Below, piece after piece: positions 44,838 to 56,236 of a DNA stretch of 64,000 bases (positions are counted from its first letter, which is position 1; the number at the start of each line of letters is the position of its first letter). The DNA lies in the NCBI GenBank assembly GCA_026168455.1, contig CM047429.1, forward strand, positions 35,014,066-35,078,065, written 5' to 3'. Below the pieces are notes generated by a model. The model had not been told where the DNA came from. It did no database searches and saw only the letters and a list, made by a program, of their open reading frames with translations. The translations under genes were made by a program, and so were the position numbers. The DNA comes from Theocolax elegans (taxonomy: Eukaryota; Arthropoda; Insecta; Hymenoptera; Cerocephalidae).

Positions 44838-46126
44838 GAGGAAGACGTAGCCGCGTTTGAAGAGATAGCGGACCAATGGTATCTTAAGATGCTGAAAGAA
44901 GTGCCGGAACGTCCAGCTAAGTTCAACGGTTGGAAGGTAGAGAACGGCTTATTGTATCGCCACCGGTACGACCCATTACTCGATCCAATAACTACGCCGG
45001 AAGAAGGTTGGAGGATAGTTGTGCCTGCAGATCATCGTCAACAAGTGTTACAAGAGTCGCACTGTGTCACGTCTGCTGGGCACTTAGGGATCGAGAAGAC
45101 GTACGACAAACTGACCAGAGACTATTATTGGAAGGGCATGTGGTATGACACCCATGACTTCGTACGTAGTTGTCAGACCTGCCAGCAATACAAGGTATCG
45201 CAGACAGGACCCGTCGGATTAATGGGAAGCCGGATCGTAGAGAGACCATGGGCAGTGGTAGCCGCTGATCTCATGGAATTTCCACCAAGCAAGAGCCAGT
45301 GTCGATACTTGGTGGTATTCCAAGATCTATTCACCAGGTGGATTGAGGTGAAACCTCTGCGATCAGCAGATGGAAAGTCGGTTGCGAGGGCGTTCGAGGA
45401 ATTGGTGTTATTCCGTTGGGAGACGCCAGATTATTTTCTCTCGGATAATGGCCGGGAATTTGATAATAAGCTATTGAAAGCTACCTTGGCGGAGTACGGG
45501 GTTAAGCACGTCACGACACCTCCGTATTTTCCCCAGGCTAATCCGGTCGAGAGAAGTAATAGAACTCTAAAGGCGATGATAGCAGCATTTGTCGGTGGAG
45601 ACCATCGGAATTGGGACGTGCACGTGCACGAATTTCGCCATGCCGTAAACACCGCCGTACAATCATCCACTAAGGTGTCACCTGCCTTTTTGAATTTCGG
45701 CAGACACCCTAAACCAGTGAAAAGCTTGAGGAGAGAGGTAGAAGGTCATAGACCAGTTGTTAAAATTCCGCCGGAGGTATGGGAAGAGAGGATGAAACGT
45801 TTAGATGCCCTGCGAGATTTGGTAGCTCGACACATAGATCAAGCACGTGCCAAGCAGGAGAAACAGTATAATAAGTAACGTAAAGATGTTAGTTTCAACG
45901 TAGGAGTTTTAGTACTAAGAAGAGTACATACGTTATCTAACGCCGCGAATAAATATTCCGCCAAACTTGCGCCGAAATATGAAGGACCGTTCGATATCGT
46001 AAAAGTGTTGTCCCCTACAGTGTATGTGTTGGGTAGTGGTGAAGGAAACAGTCGGAAAATCGCGAAATCGCATGTCACCGAACTAAAACGTTTCGTCCAA
46101 CCCCGTAGGTGTGTGTTACAGAAGTA
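44838..46126 (+). pseudogene. Gypsy integrase of the inserted element (one stop)
   Basis: HHCC finger (HCVTSAGHLGIEKTY...CQTCQQYK), then the DDE core: AADLMEF, LSDNGREF and PVERSNR carry D, D and E. The C-terminal domain follows (KLAPKYEGPFDIVKV). A TAA at 45876-45878 lies between core and C-terminal domain, with the same frame resuming directly after it and ending near 46126. The upstream fusion to the 42-bp repeat frame is accidental. Typical length and order for gypsy integrase; clearly a different lineage from the minus-strand integrase. Confidence 0.85.
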
Positions 46127-46210
46127 GAGAAGTATGTCACGTCCTTGTTATGTCCCGCCAGATTTGACGACCGCCGGTATAATGTTAACTATCTGTTTTA
46201 GGTAAAGAAG

Positions 46211-47790
46211 ATGCCGAGTCGCCGAGTCAGCCGGAAGAGTAGAGGTAAGGAGGGAGGACATTCGCCTTACCCAGAGTTCGAATTCCAGGAGTCCTCCTGG
46301 GATCCGAAAGAAACGCCGGAGCGCACTCGACCGAGCAGAACCACCCATCGGCCTGAGGTGGGTTTCACCGAACCTGTCTGGAAAGGAGAACCCCTGCATG
46401 AGTTCATCCCATCCTCCGAGTCATCAGAGGAGGAGGATGCTAACCTCATGCAGGAAGTTGAACTGCCCTTACCAGCAGGTCGACCTGAGGAGTCAAGCCC
46501 CGCATCGGAGATCACCGCCCCACCCACCGTGGCAAGTCGGGGAGCCATCCCGCGACCGCGCTGCATGGTCCGACTTCCACTCCGCCGGATCGGAATGGTG
46601 CCAGTGGTTACGCGGTGCCCGATAGCCCTGGCGGTCAGTGGGGTGAGAACCCTGCGATTGCAGTCACCACCCCGTCCCGCCCCTAGTGTACAAAAACCGC
46701 CGGAAGAAGAAGAGGAAGCTGTTGGGGACAGCGAAGAGGCCGAGGAGAGTCGGCGAGCGGTGCACGAGCTCCAGGAGTTAGTGGGAGACAACCGCCCTAA
46801 CCCCGAGGAAGCCAAGGGTGTTACTCCCGTCGCAGAACGGCCACGTACCCCCACACCGCCGCCGAGGTTACGCCTACCCCCGATGAGGGGTGAATGGTTC
46901 CCCATCCGCCGGAGAACGGGGTCCACACCGCCAGGGGAATGGGATGAGGAACGGACTCAGGTCGCGCCAGTGCCCAAGCGAAGCCGGTACAATCCTCGCC
47001 GGCAGCTAACACTGGACGACTACGAGTCCGGAATACCCTCCCCAATCCGTAGTCGGTCTCCGACCCCGCCAGGACCGCCGAATCGTCGAGGAGAGGAGCC
47101 ACCACCAGCTCCATATAGGCCCGGGTTGACGCCCAAGGTTAAGACGAGGGGAGTAAAATTCAGCGGGGTGGATATTATTCCCACCAACCCCGACTTGGAT
47201 CCACCCCCTACGTCTGCCTTAATTGTTGGCAACGAGGCCATGACAGGCGTCATTGTCCCCGCCCAGAGCAGTTACACTGCGAAAACTGTGGGCGGCGGCA
47301 TGTGCATGCCTCCGAATGCCCCCGTTGTGCTCGAGCCTATGCGGTCTGGATCGTCCGTCAAGGTGCACGGGAACCAATTAGGCGTAACCCCACCACCGTA
47401 TGCCGGCAGGGGAAGGGAGACCACCTGCCCCCGACGATCACCACAACCACGAGAGTATCTCGATGGGATGTAGGTCCGTCCGGGACATGGCTGCTTCCCG
47501 GTCGTCCGACGACCCAGGCACAGTCCACACGGTCGTCTTCACCAATTCCGCCGGCAGCAGGAGGAGATGTGGTCGAACCACCGCCCCAAGAAGTGGTGGA
47601 GCGCCCGGTAATCGAGGAGATGGAGGGACAGGGGATAGCACCTGGCTGTCGCGAACGTGAAGCGGCAGTTACCCCCGCACCGCCTGCAGCAGTATCCCCC
47701 GCCGAGCTATTACGAGCGATTGAGGGTACTCGTCACCTGCCCGCGGATCTGCAGGAGTCGATCCTCCGCCGACTACTCGGCAATCAATAA
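46211..47790 (+). pseudogene. Proline-rich ORF with zinc knuckle after integrase
   Basis: The first frame (46211-47473, 420 residues) starts MPSRRVSRKSRGK and is rich in Pro, Arg, Ser and Glu, with acidic runs. A second frame (about 47277-47790) overlaps it and contains CENCGRRHVHASECPRC, a near-knuckle (Cys-x2-Cys, His, Cys), then a Pro/Glu-rich tail ending RRLLGNQ. Both frames look coding by composition, so either a +1/-1 shift joins them or a mutation split one gene. Content resembles a gag-like nucleocapsid or an unassigned third ORF, and its place downstream of integrase is unusual. Function unknown. It is GC-rich, unlike its surroundings. Confidence 0.5.
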
Positions 47791-48344
47791 GTCGAAGAAG
47801 ACAGGAGAGTAATCCCCGCCGGTGGTAGAGGAGAGGTTAGGGTAGGCCCTACGGCAAAAGTACCCGTCAGGGAGCCCTACGAATAAGAAGAAGAGAAAGA
47901 AGAAGAAGACACCGCCGGTAGTTGTAAAGAATGATGTATATAGTAGATTAAGGCATAGAGTTAAGATGTATATAAGAAGAAAACCGTCGGTAGTAGAGGA
48001 GAATACGCCGGAAGAGAGAGGGAATAGGTATAATAATATAATTTTTTTTTATTAATTATTCTATTTTCTATTTTTATTATTTATTTTTATTATGTAATGG
48101 TGGTGGTTATTGAATAAATAAATAAAATTTAAAATGTGCAATTCGGTCTGACGCCCGTGCGAGGGAAGAAGTAGTATCGCGAACGAATCGTTGTTAGGAG
48201 AGTAGTAGTAGTTGTATGAGCTATTTTAAATTATATAATATATAATTGAGGGTGAGTAACTTTTGTTTAATGAGTAGAAGTAGTTGAAGTAAGAAGTTGT
48301 AGTGAACCGAAGGACACCGGGGGTGTTTCGGTTTAGGAGGGGGC
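47791..48344 (+). other. 3' noncoding region with polypurine tract
   Basis: Purine-rich, partly AG/AAG-repetitive, no ORF. AGGAGGGGG at 48335-48343, directly before TGTTTGTG, fits a polypurine tract. Confidence 0.6.
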
Positions 48345-50215
48345 TGTTTGTGACGTTGTAAAATACAACGCACAAGTACTTGCACATGGCTTGTATTTAC
48401 AAGTCATGTGCATGCATAATTGTTACGTTACGTTAGTTCGCGATCGCGTCGCAGGTAGCGAATCCCTCGCAGGCGGACCGAAGTGCACCGATGCACTTTT
48501 AAAAATAAACACTGATACCCACGGTATGGGTATGTTTTAGCACGGAGCCGACGAACGACGCGACCGATACCCGACGGTAGTACGCGGACTACGACCGAGA
48601 CCCCGGCCGAGAGGTATCGTGAGCCAAGGACCGAGCCCAGGTCGTCTCACGATATCTGGCGAATCCGATGCTGATGTCAACAAGACGGGAGGTTAGGCGG
48701 CGTCCTAACCTCAACCGTCACACGTGCTCAGCAGACGACGACGACTGAGATGGCGCATGGGTGCGCGCACGCCCGAACTACGTACTAGTAGTCGGGAGAG
48801 TCAGGGTGCTCCCCCACCTTACACCCGTATACCGGGGAACGCGGCACCGACGGCGACGATCGTGCGGCACTAGGCGAGGTGCGCGGGAAGGGGGGATCAC
48901 TCGAGCAGCGAGAGTGTTGCGCGCGCGAAGACGTTCGAGTGAGCGACCGTAGTGGGATAATGGGTGGGAGCGCGCGGAGCGAGGGGAGCGCGAGAAGAGT
49001 AGGAGTCGCGGTATACCTAATGTATGCGTGCAAAGGTATACCGCGGCATATTAAATACATATATATAGATATATACGGTGCGCGCACACCTATGTATTGG
49101 TGTATACTATTGTATATAGCGCGCACGTATATAATACCATATTAATTAATTTAGTTAGATAGCGTAGTTAATTTTAAATAAAAAATATGGAAATCCGTCG
49201 GTAGAGTTTGGGGCGATTTTTAATAGTTTATAAAATATGTATATAGTTGTAAATAGTTGCTAAAATTAAATTCTAATTGATGTATGAGTGTGTCGGGATA
49301 GTTAATAGTAATTACATAGTCGGTAGGCACGGGGCGGCAGCACCGACTGGGTTACCGATATGGTAATTCATTATTTGTAATGCGCGCCTTCCGAGTGCCA
49401 GGGGATGATTGGTTGTGTGATCGACCCAATAATGAACAGGTTGGTGGTGACGTAAACCACTATTATTGGATAGTCGGCCTTGACGGAAATAAGATCAAGG
49501 CTGACTACGCGTATCGATCACGCAATCAACCACCCTAATCAACGCCGGTAGATAAGGAGTAGAGTGAGATAGAGCAGGATAGCGATAGGGTGGGGAGGAA
49601 AATCCTTAATTTTGGGGATCAAGCCACGCCGCGAGCCGGATGAAGAAGCCGGTCTCGATGATTCGCTACCCGATCGTCCGACGAGGCAGTCGATAGTTGT
49701 AGAGTAGTATTTTGAGGCTGAGTAGCCATCATCATTTCTTTCGTTGTAGAGTAGAGTTGAGTAGAGTTTGTTAGTCGAGGTGTGAAGAGAGTAGTATTGC
49801 AGCGGTGAGGAGATTTATTAGGCGAGTAAAAGTTACGGTTAGCCCGACGGGCGGCCGAATTACTAATATTTATTTTTTCATTATCTTATTATATACCGCC
49901 GGACGGAGTTGAGTGAGAGAGTGGAAGCACGTGTGTGAGTCGGTCGCGAGTCGCGTTCATTATTGTGTCGGTGCCGGAAATTATAATTTTCTTGAATTTT
50001 TGAATAAATATTAGTTGTGGTGAAATATAGAATTTGAGAGTGTTATTTTACGTAATTTTCCTTTACTCCGAAAGCCGCCGGTTCCGAGGTGGTCAGCCGT
50101 CGGGATTCCCTCTGTGACGAGGAGTCGAGGTGAGGATTTGCCGGGTTGCCGAGTAGTTTTGTAAAGTAGTTATTTCATTTTTATTTAAATATCGCCAGGC
50201 GCCCAACTTAATACA
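48345..50215 (+). repeat. Long 3' LTR of inserted gypsy element
   Basis: Starts TGTTTGTGACGTTG after the purine tract and continues for about 1.8-1.9 kb with GC-rich parts (48700-48960), a (TA)n patch near 49060 and an AATAAA near 50003. The end is set near ATACA at 50215 by its TG...CA form only; no second LTR is present for comparison. Short frames within it are not genes. Confidence 0.55.
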
Positions 50216-50246
50216 AATCGGCGATATCTAGCCATTTTCAACGTCG

Positions 50247-51150
50247 CTACGACGGAACCTCCGCCGGGTTATAATTTAATCTAATTAAATTCTTCCCGAC
50301 GAAAAGTAGCGTCGCAAATTTATATTGAGATCGAATTTGAATATCTTTCTGATTTTTTAATTGATTTCGACTACCCGGTCGGTCCTGACTTTGAGATTTA
50401 ATTAGAATTGACTCTTGCTTACGCGATGGGCTTATATGTCCTCGAATTCGCGTCTCTTCTACAAAATATACTTTCTCATTAATATGATCGACCTCTCGGG
50501 TCAACACCTCCCTTCGTTGAAAATTTTCATTAGCATAATTTACTTTTCCTGTTTCCCCAAACGAATTCCTTTTAGGTGGTTTTATTACCTGTGTGATATG
50601 TTTTACGACTTCCTCACCCTCTCTTGAATTGACACTCATAGGGTTAGCGGAAATTCCCTTACACGTTCCCGTTTTCCCGTTCAATATACTGTTACGTTTT
50701 TGAATGACATTAATCGTCGGGTCTTCATACCTTTCCTTTGTTTCGATCAATAATGTTTTCTTCTACAAAAGGGATACAGACGTCTACAACTCTTAACATT
50801 CTTTTCGCATAATCAATTTTTGCACATAATTGACAGAAAAAATTACTTTCCAGTAAACCATCTTCGATTATAGGCACGTTGTCATTTATTATATGAAATT
50901 CAATGTCAAACTTTGGAAAATGGATATCAACTTTGCCTAAAGTGTAAATACTTTCTTCCGTGATTCCTTTTAATTCTAATATTTCATTTTTATTAATATT
51001 TCGTCTTTTGGTATGTTTCGTAATTTTAGTAAATTGGGACCTGCTCCTGGATCTAAAATAAGAATTATTTCCTTGTTGCTTCTCGGATTTTTAAGTTTAA
51101 TAATTGGCGACTTGCAATTTTTACTTAATCGAACATATCTTTTGATGATG
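50247..51150 (-). pseudogene. Gypsy protease and linker (minus-strand element)
   Basis: Minus-strand sequence around 51030-51060 reads LILDPGAGPNLLKL, the place of the aspartic protease motif. Gypsy proteases usually have D-T/S-G; here it is D-P-G, which may be a mutation. The downstream frame (50750-50247) is a charged linker that ends YNPAEVPS. The protease frame is interrupted near 51013 and 50755. It would process Gag-Pol. The inserted fragment cuts pol immediately to the left. Confidence 0.6.
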
Positions 51151-51154
51151 TGGG

Positions 51155-52861
51155 TTATTGATTTTTGTAGCTCGGGCGCCTCGTGTACTCGGTCTCTCGT
51201 CTCGCGCCCTGTTGTCGGAGACCATTTTCGTTTTCCGATCGTTTCTCTCGATTTCGATTATTAAATTCCGGTTTTCTACATTCTTCTATAATATGGCCCT
51301 CTTTTTTGCAGTATCGGCATATCCTTTCTGTATTTGTATAATTTTGTTTTGGGAAGGTTGCATTTTGGCGACGAACATATTGATTTTCTCGCTGCTTAAA
51401 TTCATTAGTCCGTTTTTCACCTGGCCAATGTTGCGGTCTGCGTGACTCTCGAGACTCTTCCCAGTCATTCGTAGGCCGTCTTTCCCTGGCTTGGGATTGT
51501 CTCATTTTTTCTAAATGCCAGCATTTCGGTGCCAGGTAGTCCTGTTTACCGCAAAGTTGGCAATTATCGGTATATTTTGTCTCGGCAAAATTGACTCTTT
51601 GTATAAAATTTTTATTTTCTGTTATGACTTTAATTGTTTCATTTAACTCTTCTACTTCATAAATCTTTTTCGATTTCTATAGCTTCTGCAGTAGCTTCAT
51701 CCAATTTACACACTTGCCCCATTCGTGCTTTTATTACCCAATGTAAATCGCGAATAAAAAATTTTACTAAATCATTTTCTAAAGATCGATTAAAATTATT
51801 AGTTAACCTTTTTTCTGTTCGAGCTGCTTCAGTTATTTCTTGGCCGATGGATCTAACTCTGTTTGAAAAAACTACGACACTTTCTTCCCTTTTCTGTTTT
51901 ACATTAGCTAATTCACCGTGTAATTGATGATAAGATTTCGCAGACCCAAAAATGCTATCAAAAAAATTTGCAATATCTTCAATCGATTCAAAACTTTTTT
52001 TTTGCTGCACTCTTCAATGCTTCTCCATATAATCTCATTTTAATTAATTTCGCGAGGTCCGGTTCATATTGTTCATGTATTATATTGCACGCTTCCCTAC
52101 ATCCGTCAATAATTTGACTCAATGGAATATTTACCCCATTATATTTTGGAATTAATTCAAGTGCATCTTTTGTAGAAAGGGGCCTCACTTGTCCGAAAGT
52201 TGAATTTGTTAAATACGAATTTAATCTTGGCAATCTCTCCGATACTAAATTAATATTATTACAGTTATTTGGTAAAATTGTTGTGCTTGTAGTAAATCTG
52301 ACATTATTATCCCGTTTAACAATTTCAGGTTTCATTTGTTGTTCTGAAGTTTTTGCATTTTTAATTGTTCCATTTTCTGCCGAAAAATAGGTTGTATTAT
52401 CGTCTGTTAGTTTGGGTTTAAAGCCTATCCCATTTACTTTTACTTTTGTTTTTGCTTCTAAATTTTCGATAATATAATCGATTATAAATTTTGGATTTAC
52501 TCTTTTTTCTATAAAATCGCCTAAAGCATCAATTAGATACTTATCTTCGCAAAATTCTATTATATCTTTTTTTGTCTACGAATTCCTTTAACAAGTCAAT
52601 TATTATAGGTATATTTTTATCGAGACCTACTGCTTCATCTGACAAATGTATCCCGCTATCATACCTATCTTTAAAAAATTTTATCAAACTAGCTAAAGAT
52701 TTGTCCGGATTTTCAACACAAAAATCTGGGTTTATTTTAAGCGCCAGCTTAAGCAAAATTGAAGCCGCGTCTTTATTTTGAAAATTCTCTTTTTCATTGG
52801 TACCCATGATCTGTGCTAATAAGGGAGACAATTGCGCTAATCTTTCTTTAATTTTTAGCAC
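51155..52861 (-). pseudogene. gag: Gypsy gag (broken)
   Basis: Starts at about 52861, directly after the primer site (MLKIKERLAQLSPLL). Four segments in different frames cover it: 52541-52861, 51988-52335, 51657-52010 and 51155-51505. The third is a helical capsid-type region, and the last holds a zinc knuckle CRYCKKEGHIIEEC (CX2CX4HX4C) in an Arg/Asn-rich context. At least three frame changes are needed, so it is inactive. It follows the LTR and primer site in the expected place. Confidence 0.75.
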
Positions 52862-52872
52862 GAGCCCCCACT
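52855..52872 (-). promoter_or_regulatory. Primer binding site, tRNA-Pro-like
   Basis: On the minus strand TGGGGGCTCGTGC follows the LTR end after two bases (AG). The first 11 bases equal the well-known tRNA-Pro primer site of many retroviruses (TGGGGGCTCGT). Confidence 0.65.
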
Positions 52873-53645
52873 TGTTACGTCCTAGGGTAGACGTAACGTA
52901 GAAAAATTAAATGGACTGAATTTAAATTAAAAATAGAAGTTCCCCGTTTAAGTACGCGTATAGCGTCAAGGATGGGTGGCAATTCTCCTTGGTATAGCAC
53001 AGGTCATAGAGCCTTCCGAAATTTACGTGCATGGGTAAGCCCGAGGTGCAACAATGAGTGAAGGCGAGGTAAGGAAAACAATCAACCTTATCGGGCGGGA
53101 GATCTACGGCTGACCGGTGGCTGCAACTGCTCGGCTGTCTTTCTCGCTCTCGTTGAACCTCGATGCAAAGACTTCCTTACAATAGAAATACGATATAGAC
53201 TAATTGGGATTTTTAAAGGGATAGGAAAATGACTGGTGTTTAAAGGTTTAAAGATACTGAACAATGACTTTCGATTTTCTTGCTTTATTTCGCGTTCAAT
53301 TTTGGATACAGGATTATACCTTACTTGAGAAAGGACTAAGGAACAAGAGCACCCACCTCCGGCGCGACATCCCTATTTATATCAAGGGTTTGGGGTGGAG
53401 TTTTGGTTCCTCTTGACCAATCAGATTTGGTTACAACATTGAACATTTACTTAATTAGTTTATTCTTTGTCATGCGTGTTCTAATGAAGTTATTGGCTAG
53501 AATATTAAAGGCGGTTCCTGTCTTAACGAGGACATCCTACTATGAGTATTAAATGCGTGCGCACGTGTATGCGTATGTGTGTGTGCGTATGTGTGTGTGT
53601 ATGTGTACGCGTATGTGTGTACGTTGCGTCTATCATGACGCGACA
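52873..53645 (-). repeat. Gypsy-type LTR, copy 2 (5' LTR)
   Basis: 773 bp. On the minus strand it begins TGTCGCG and ends CGTAACA. It contains GT-rich microsatellite runs near 53555-53620 and a TATAAATAGGG motif near 53370-53385. It is closely similar to 20586-21253, with an extra ~100-bp block near 53470-53570. Confidence 0.88.
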
Positions 53646-53886
53646 GAATCTATGTATTAATATATTCAATTTTTGTAACTTTTCATAAATAAATAAAAGT
53701 GAATTAAAAGAATATTTGAAAATAAATTTACGTTTTACATTTAAATTAATAAAGTAATATCAAACATTAAAAAAAGTTCAAATATTTAAATATAATTAAT
53801 TATAGCAGAGGCTTTAAGGGTTTAATATATAATACATAATTTGTATACATTGTAGTGTATAAGGGTGCACTTACTGTTAGTAACGT
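53646..53886. other. AT-rich flank right of the gypsy LTR
   Basis: No gene or repeat recognised. Confidence 0.4.
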
Positions 53887-54024
53887 CTACAAGCCTATTG
53901 CGGAAAAGAGCTCTTCATCATCAGATTCTTCAGTTTCAGATGCAAAATCTTGTCGACATCTTTTTATAATGTTATATTGTTCAAATCGACTATATTGATG
54001 AAAATTAATCTTGTATTTCTTCAT
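53887..54024 (-). CDS. Small 45-residue acidic ORF, unknown
   Basis: Starts MKKYKINFHQYSRFEQYN and ends in an acidic stretch (ETEESDDEELFSAIGL). It is too short to stand alone; it reads like the first coding exon of a transposase-type or zinc-finger gene, perhaps related to the minus-strand remnants at 57851-59345. No splice donor can be proven. It may equally be chance. Confidence 0.25.
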   Translation of the reverse strand: MKKYKINFHQYSRFEQYNIIKRCRQDFASETEESDDEELFSAIGL

Positions 54025-55540
54025 AGTAATCACTTGAAATTAAAATTAAATGAATGATTTTTAAAATATTCTATTTTTAACTACTTTTGACAGCTTTCAA
54101 ATTCAACTAAATATATCTGTAGATAGTTACTGTGTGACATTGCAGTACTATAAACAATGCTTCGATACTATTAAAAAAACTGAATAGTAAAGTTGCTTCA
54201 TAAACATAAATTTACATAAAAATTTCATTGCACTTTGTTAATAATTTAGCGTACCAATAATGTTTCATCTTGTCCTTTGGATAGAAGCTAAACCAACAAC
54301 AACCAGCGTAGTATAAGAAAAGGATGTAAAAATTGGTAAGCGTAAAACTGTTGCTAAATGGGGTATGCAGTGGCACGAAGCAAGAATAATTGTCAGTAGC
54401 GGTAAGTGTTGTAATGGTAAGTGATATTATTTACCATTATACGAATTGGGTAGGCAATTATGAGCGCTATATATAGAAATAGATATAGCCAACGATTCAA
54501 ACGGCCGATGCTCGCTCAACGAAAATCGGGAATTCGTGAGAGAGCGGTTGCGCGCGCAGGACGACCAGTAAAAAAGTAGAGAGATCGCGTAAGTGATTTT
54601 GTTTGTGATATTCAATATACGCACGACGCGAATTAATCGGCGGTTGAGGATTTTATCCCGTCTACAGAACAGTCATAAGCAAGGGAGAGAGAGAGAGAGA
54701 GAGAGAAAGCTGTTTCTCCGTGACAAGTCCTCTGCTATACGGATAAAATAAAAAAGTAAGTGGTACCACTTCTCGTGCAAAGTATACTTACAGCGAATAA
54801 ATTAATTTTATCACGGTTATTCGTAATTTAGGAGAGTTAGTTCGTGTACCCCTTTTTCCACCCGCGTTGAGCCGACGATTACGACTCAACTCTCGTGCGT
54901 GCGTTGACCTCAAACGACATTTGTTTTATATTTCTTATATAACACAGTTGATTCTAAAAACTAATAAAACTGTTAATATTTAGTTATATCTCAAATCGTG
55001 TTGATTTATAGATTAAAAGCCGTCGCATATAGTTTTTCCTCCGTTATCCTATGAGCTGTATATAAGTATACGGGCTCACGCGAACTCAAACATTATTTTC
55101 TTTCCGCGGTCCATTTCAGGAAAGATCATTATTTTACCTATCGTTATTGGAAATCGAAGTACGATTTCCAAATAACTTTAACGGCAAGTGTGCGGGCAGG
55201 TAACCGCAGCCGCTACGTGGGAAATATTTGTAAACATCATATATATAGATATATATTCCGTTAAAAGCATCGAGTATGAAATACCAAGTCGGCGATACTA
55301 GTCAGGTTTGTACGCCACGAACTATGTGGTTATGATACGGGCGACTCGATGATTTTTCCCTAGGCAAGCACACCGTTACAGTGTATTAATTGTAAAATAA
55401 ATTTTTTTTATTTTATACATTATCAAACCTAATATATTTTTTGTAAACATTTTTTTAAATATATATTTAGATTTTCTTTATTTTAAAATTATATACTTGT
55501 AGTACTCTCGAATTATGATATTAAATTTACTTAATTGTAT
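54025..55540. other. Intergenic, (GA)n microsatellite at 54685-54710
   Basis: AT-rich with GC-richer patches at 54480-54720 and 54850-55340. No protein frame is recognised; short frames only. 54480-55340 has promoter/LTR-like composition, but no LTR edges were found. Confidence 0.3.
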
Positions 55541-55613
55541 TTTGTCATTATGCAGATGATATATAGAATATCTGAACAGCTGTGATGTAGATGTCGAAGG
55601 AAACATTATCACT

Positions 55614-55950
55614 GTTATTATCAGCCGCGGTGGCTCATGGGTAGAGCTCCCGACTCTCACACCCAGGGTCGTGGGTTCGATCCCAGACGTGTACCTCTGA
55701 AAATTTTTTCATGTGCATTTTTCGAACACCGCGACTCAGTGGCTCGGCGTGTCACTATAATGTGACGCCAGTTCAGGTGCGCGTGCGTTTCGTGCACTTA
55801 TCAGTGCATGAGAGGCACGGGCATCTGAACTATAGGGAACGTTAGGGACGCGAAGATGTAAAGAGGATCGCGGTGATTCCATCGGGAGGACAGGAAACTG
55901 TAATTATTAGACTAATTACAGTGACCGTTAAATAACAAAAAAAAAAAAAA
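55614..55950 (+). mobile_element. tRNA-derived SINE, second family
   Basis: The tRNA-like head has an A box (TGGCTCATGGGTAGAGC) and a B box (GGGTTCGATCCC). About 230 bp of body and an A-run follow. It is flanked by 14-bp duplications GAAACATTATCACT (55600-55613 and 55951-55964). Full length and different in body from the SINEs at 18.3 and 22.5 kb. Confidence 0.9.
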
Positions 55951-56236
55951 GAAACATTATCACTCCTGAAAGGAGAAAGTCATTTCCTGATGCAGTCATA
56001 TCCCAAAAAACGAAAATTGTCTCTGATAAACGCAAGTTAACTTCAGCTAAATCTAATTAAAATTTTCAATCAAATTAAGCGCTTCTCACACAAAAATCAA
56101 TTTTTATTTCTAAAGAATGTGAGAAGGACAAATACAACATGTAAGTAATACACACACTCACACATTATAGGCACGCGATTTAAAATCAATAATTAAATCA
56201 ATAATTAAATCAATAATTAAATACTGAATTAATATA

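Larger units (their letters stand above)
44838..50215 (+). mobile_element. Plus-strand gypsy fragment inserted in the minus-strand gypsy element
   Basis: It begins abruptly inside pol, just ahead of the integrase zinc finger, and runs through integrase, a proline-rich ORF, a purine tract and a long LTR. Gag, protease and RT of this element are absent, so the copy is truncated at its 5' side. The right limit is approximate; I place it near the ATACA at about 50215. No target duplication could be read. Confidence 0.7.
38000..53645 (-). mobile_element. Gypsy-type LTR element with chuvirus-like envelope (3' end missing)
   Basis: Minus-strand order from the right: LTR, primer site, gag, protease, RT, RNase H, integrase, envelope, as in errantiviruses. 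A second gypsy fragment is inserted at about 44838-50215. The 3' LTR is absent from its expected place near 38.2 kb. A LTR of the same family lies at 20586-21253, next to a different envelope type. All genes carry breaks. Confidence 0.82.

Noticed and set aside
46267..46926. 219-residue minus-strand frame, and other frames in 46.2-47.8 kb
   Set aside because: GC-rich shadow frames of the plus-strand proline-rich ORF.
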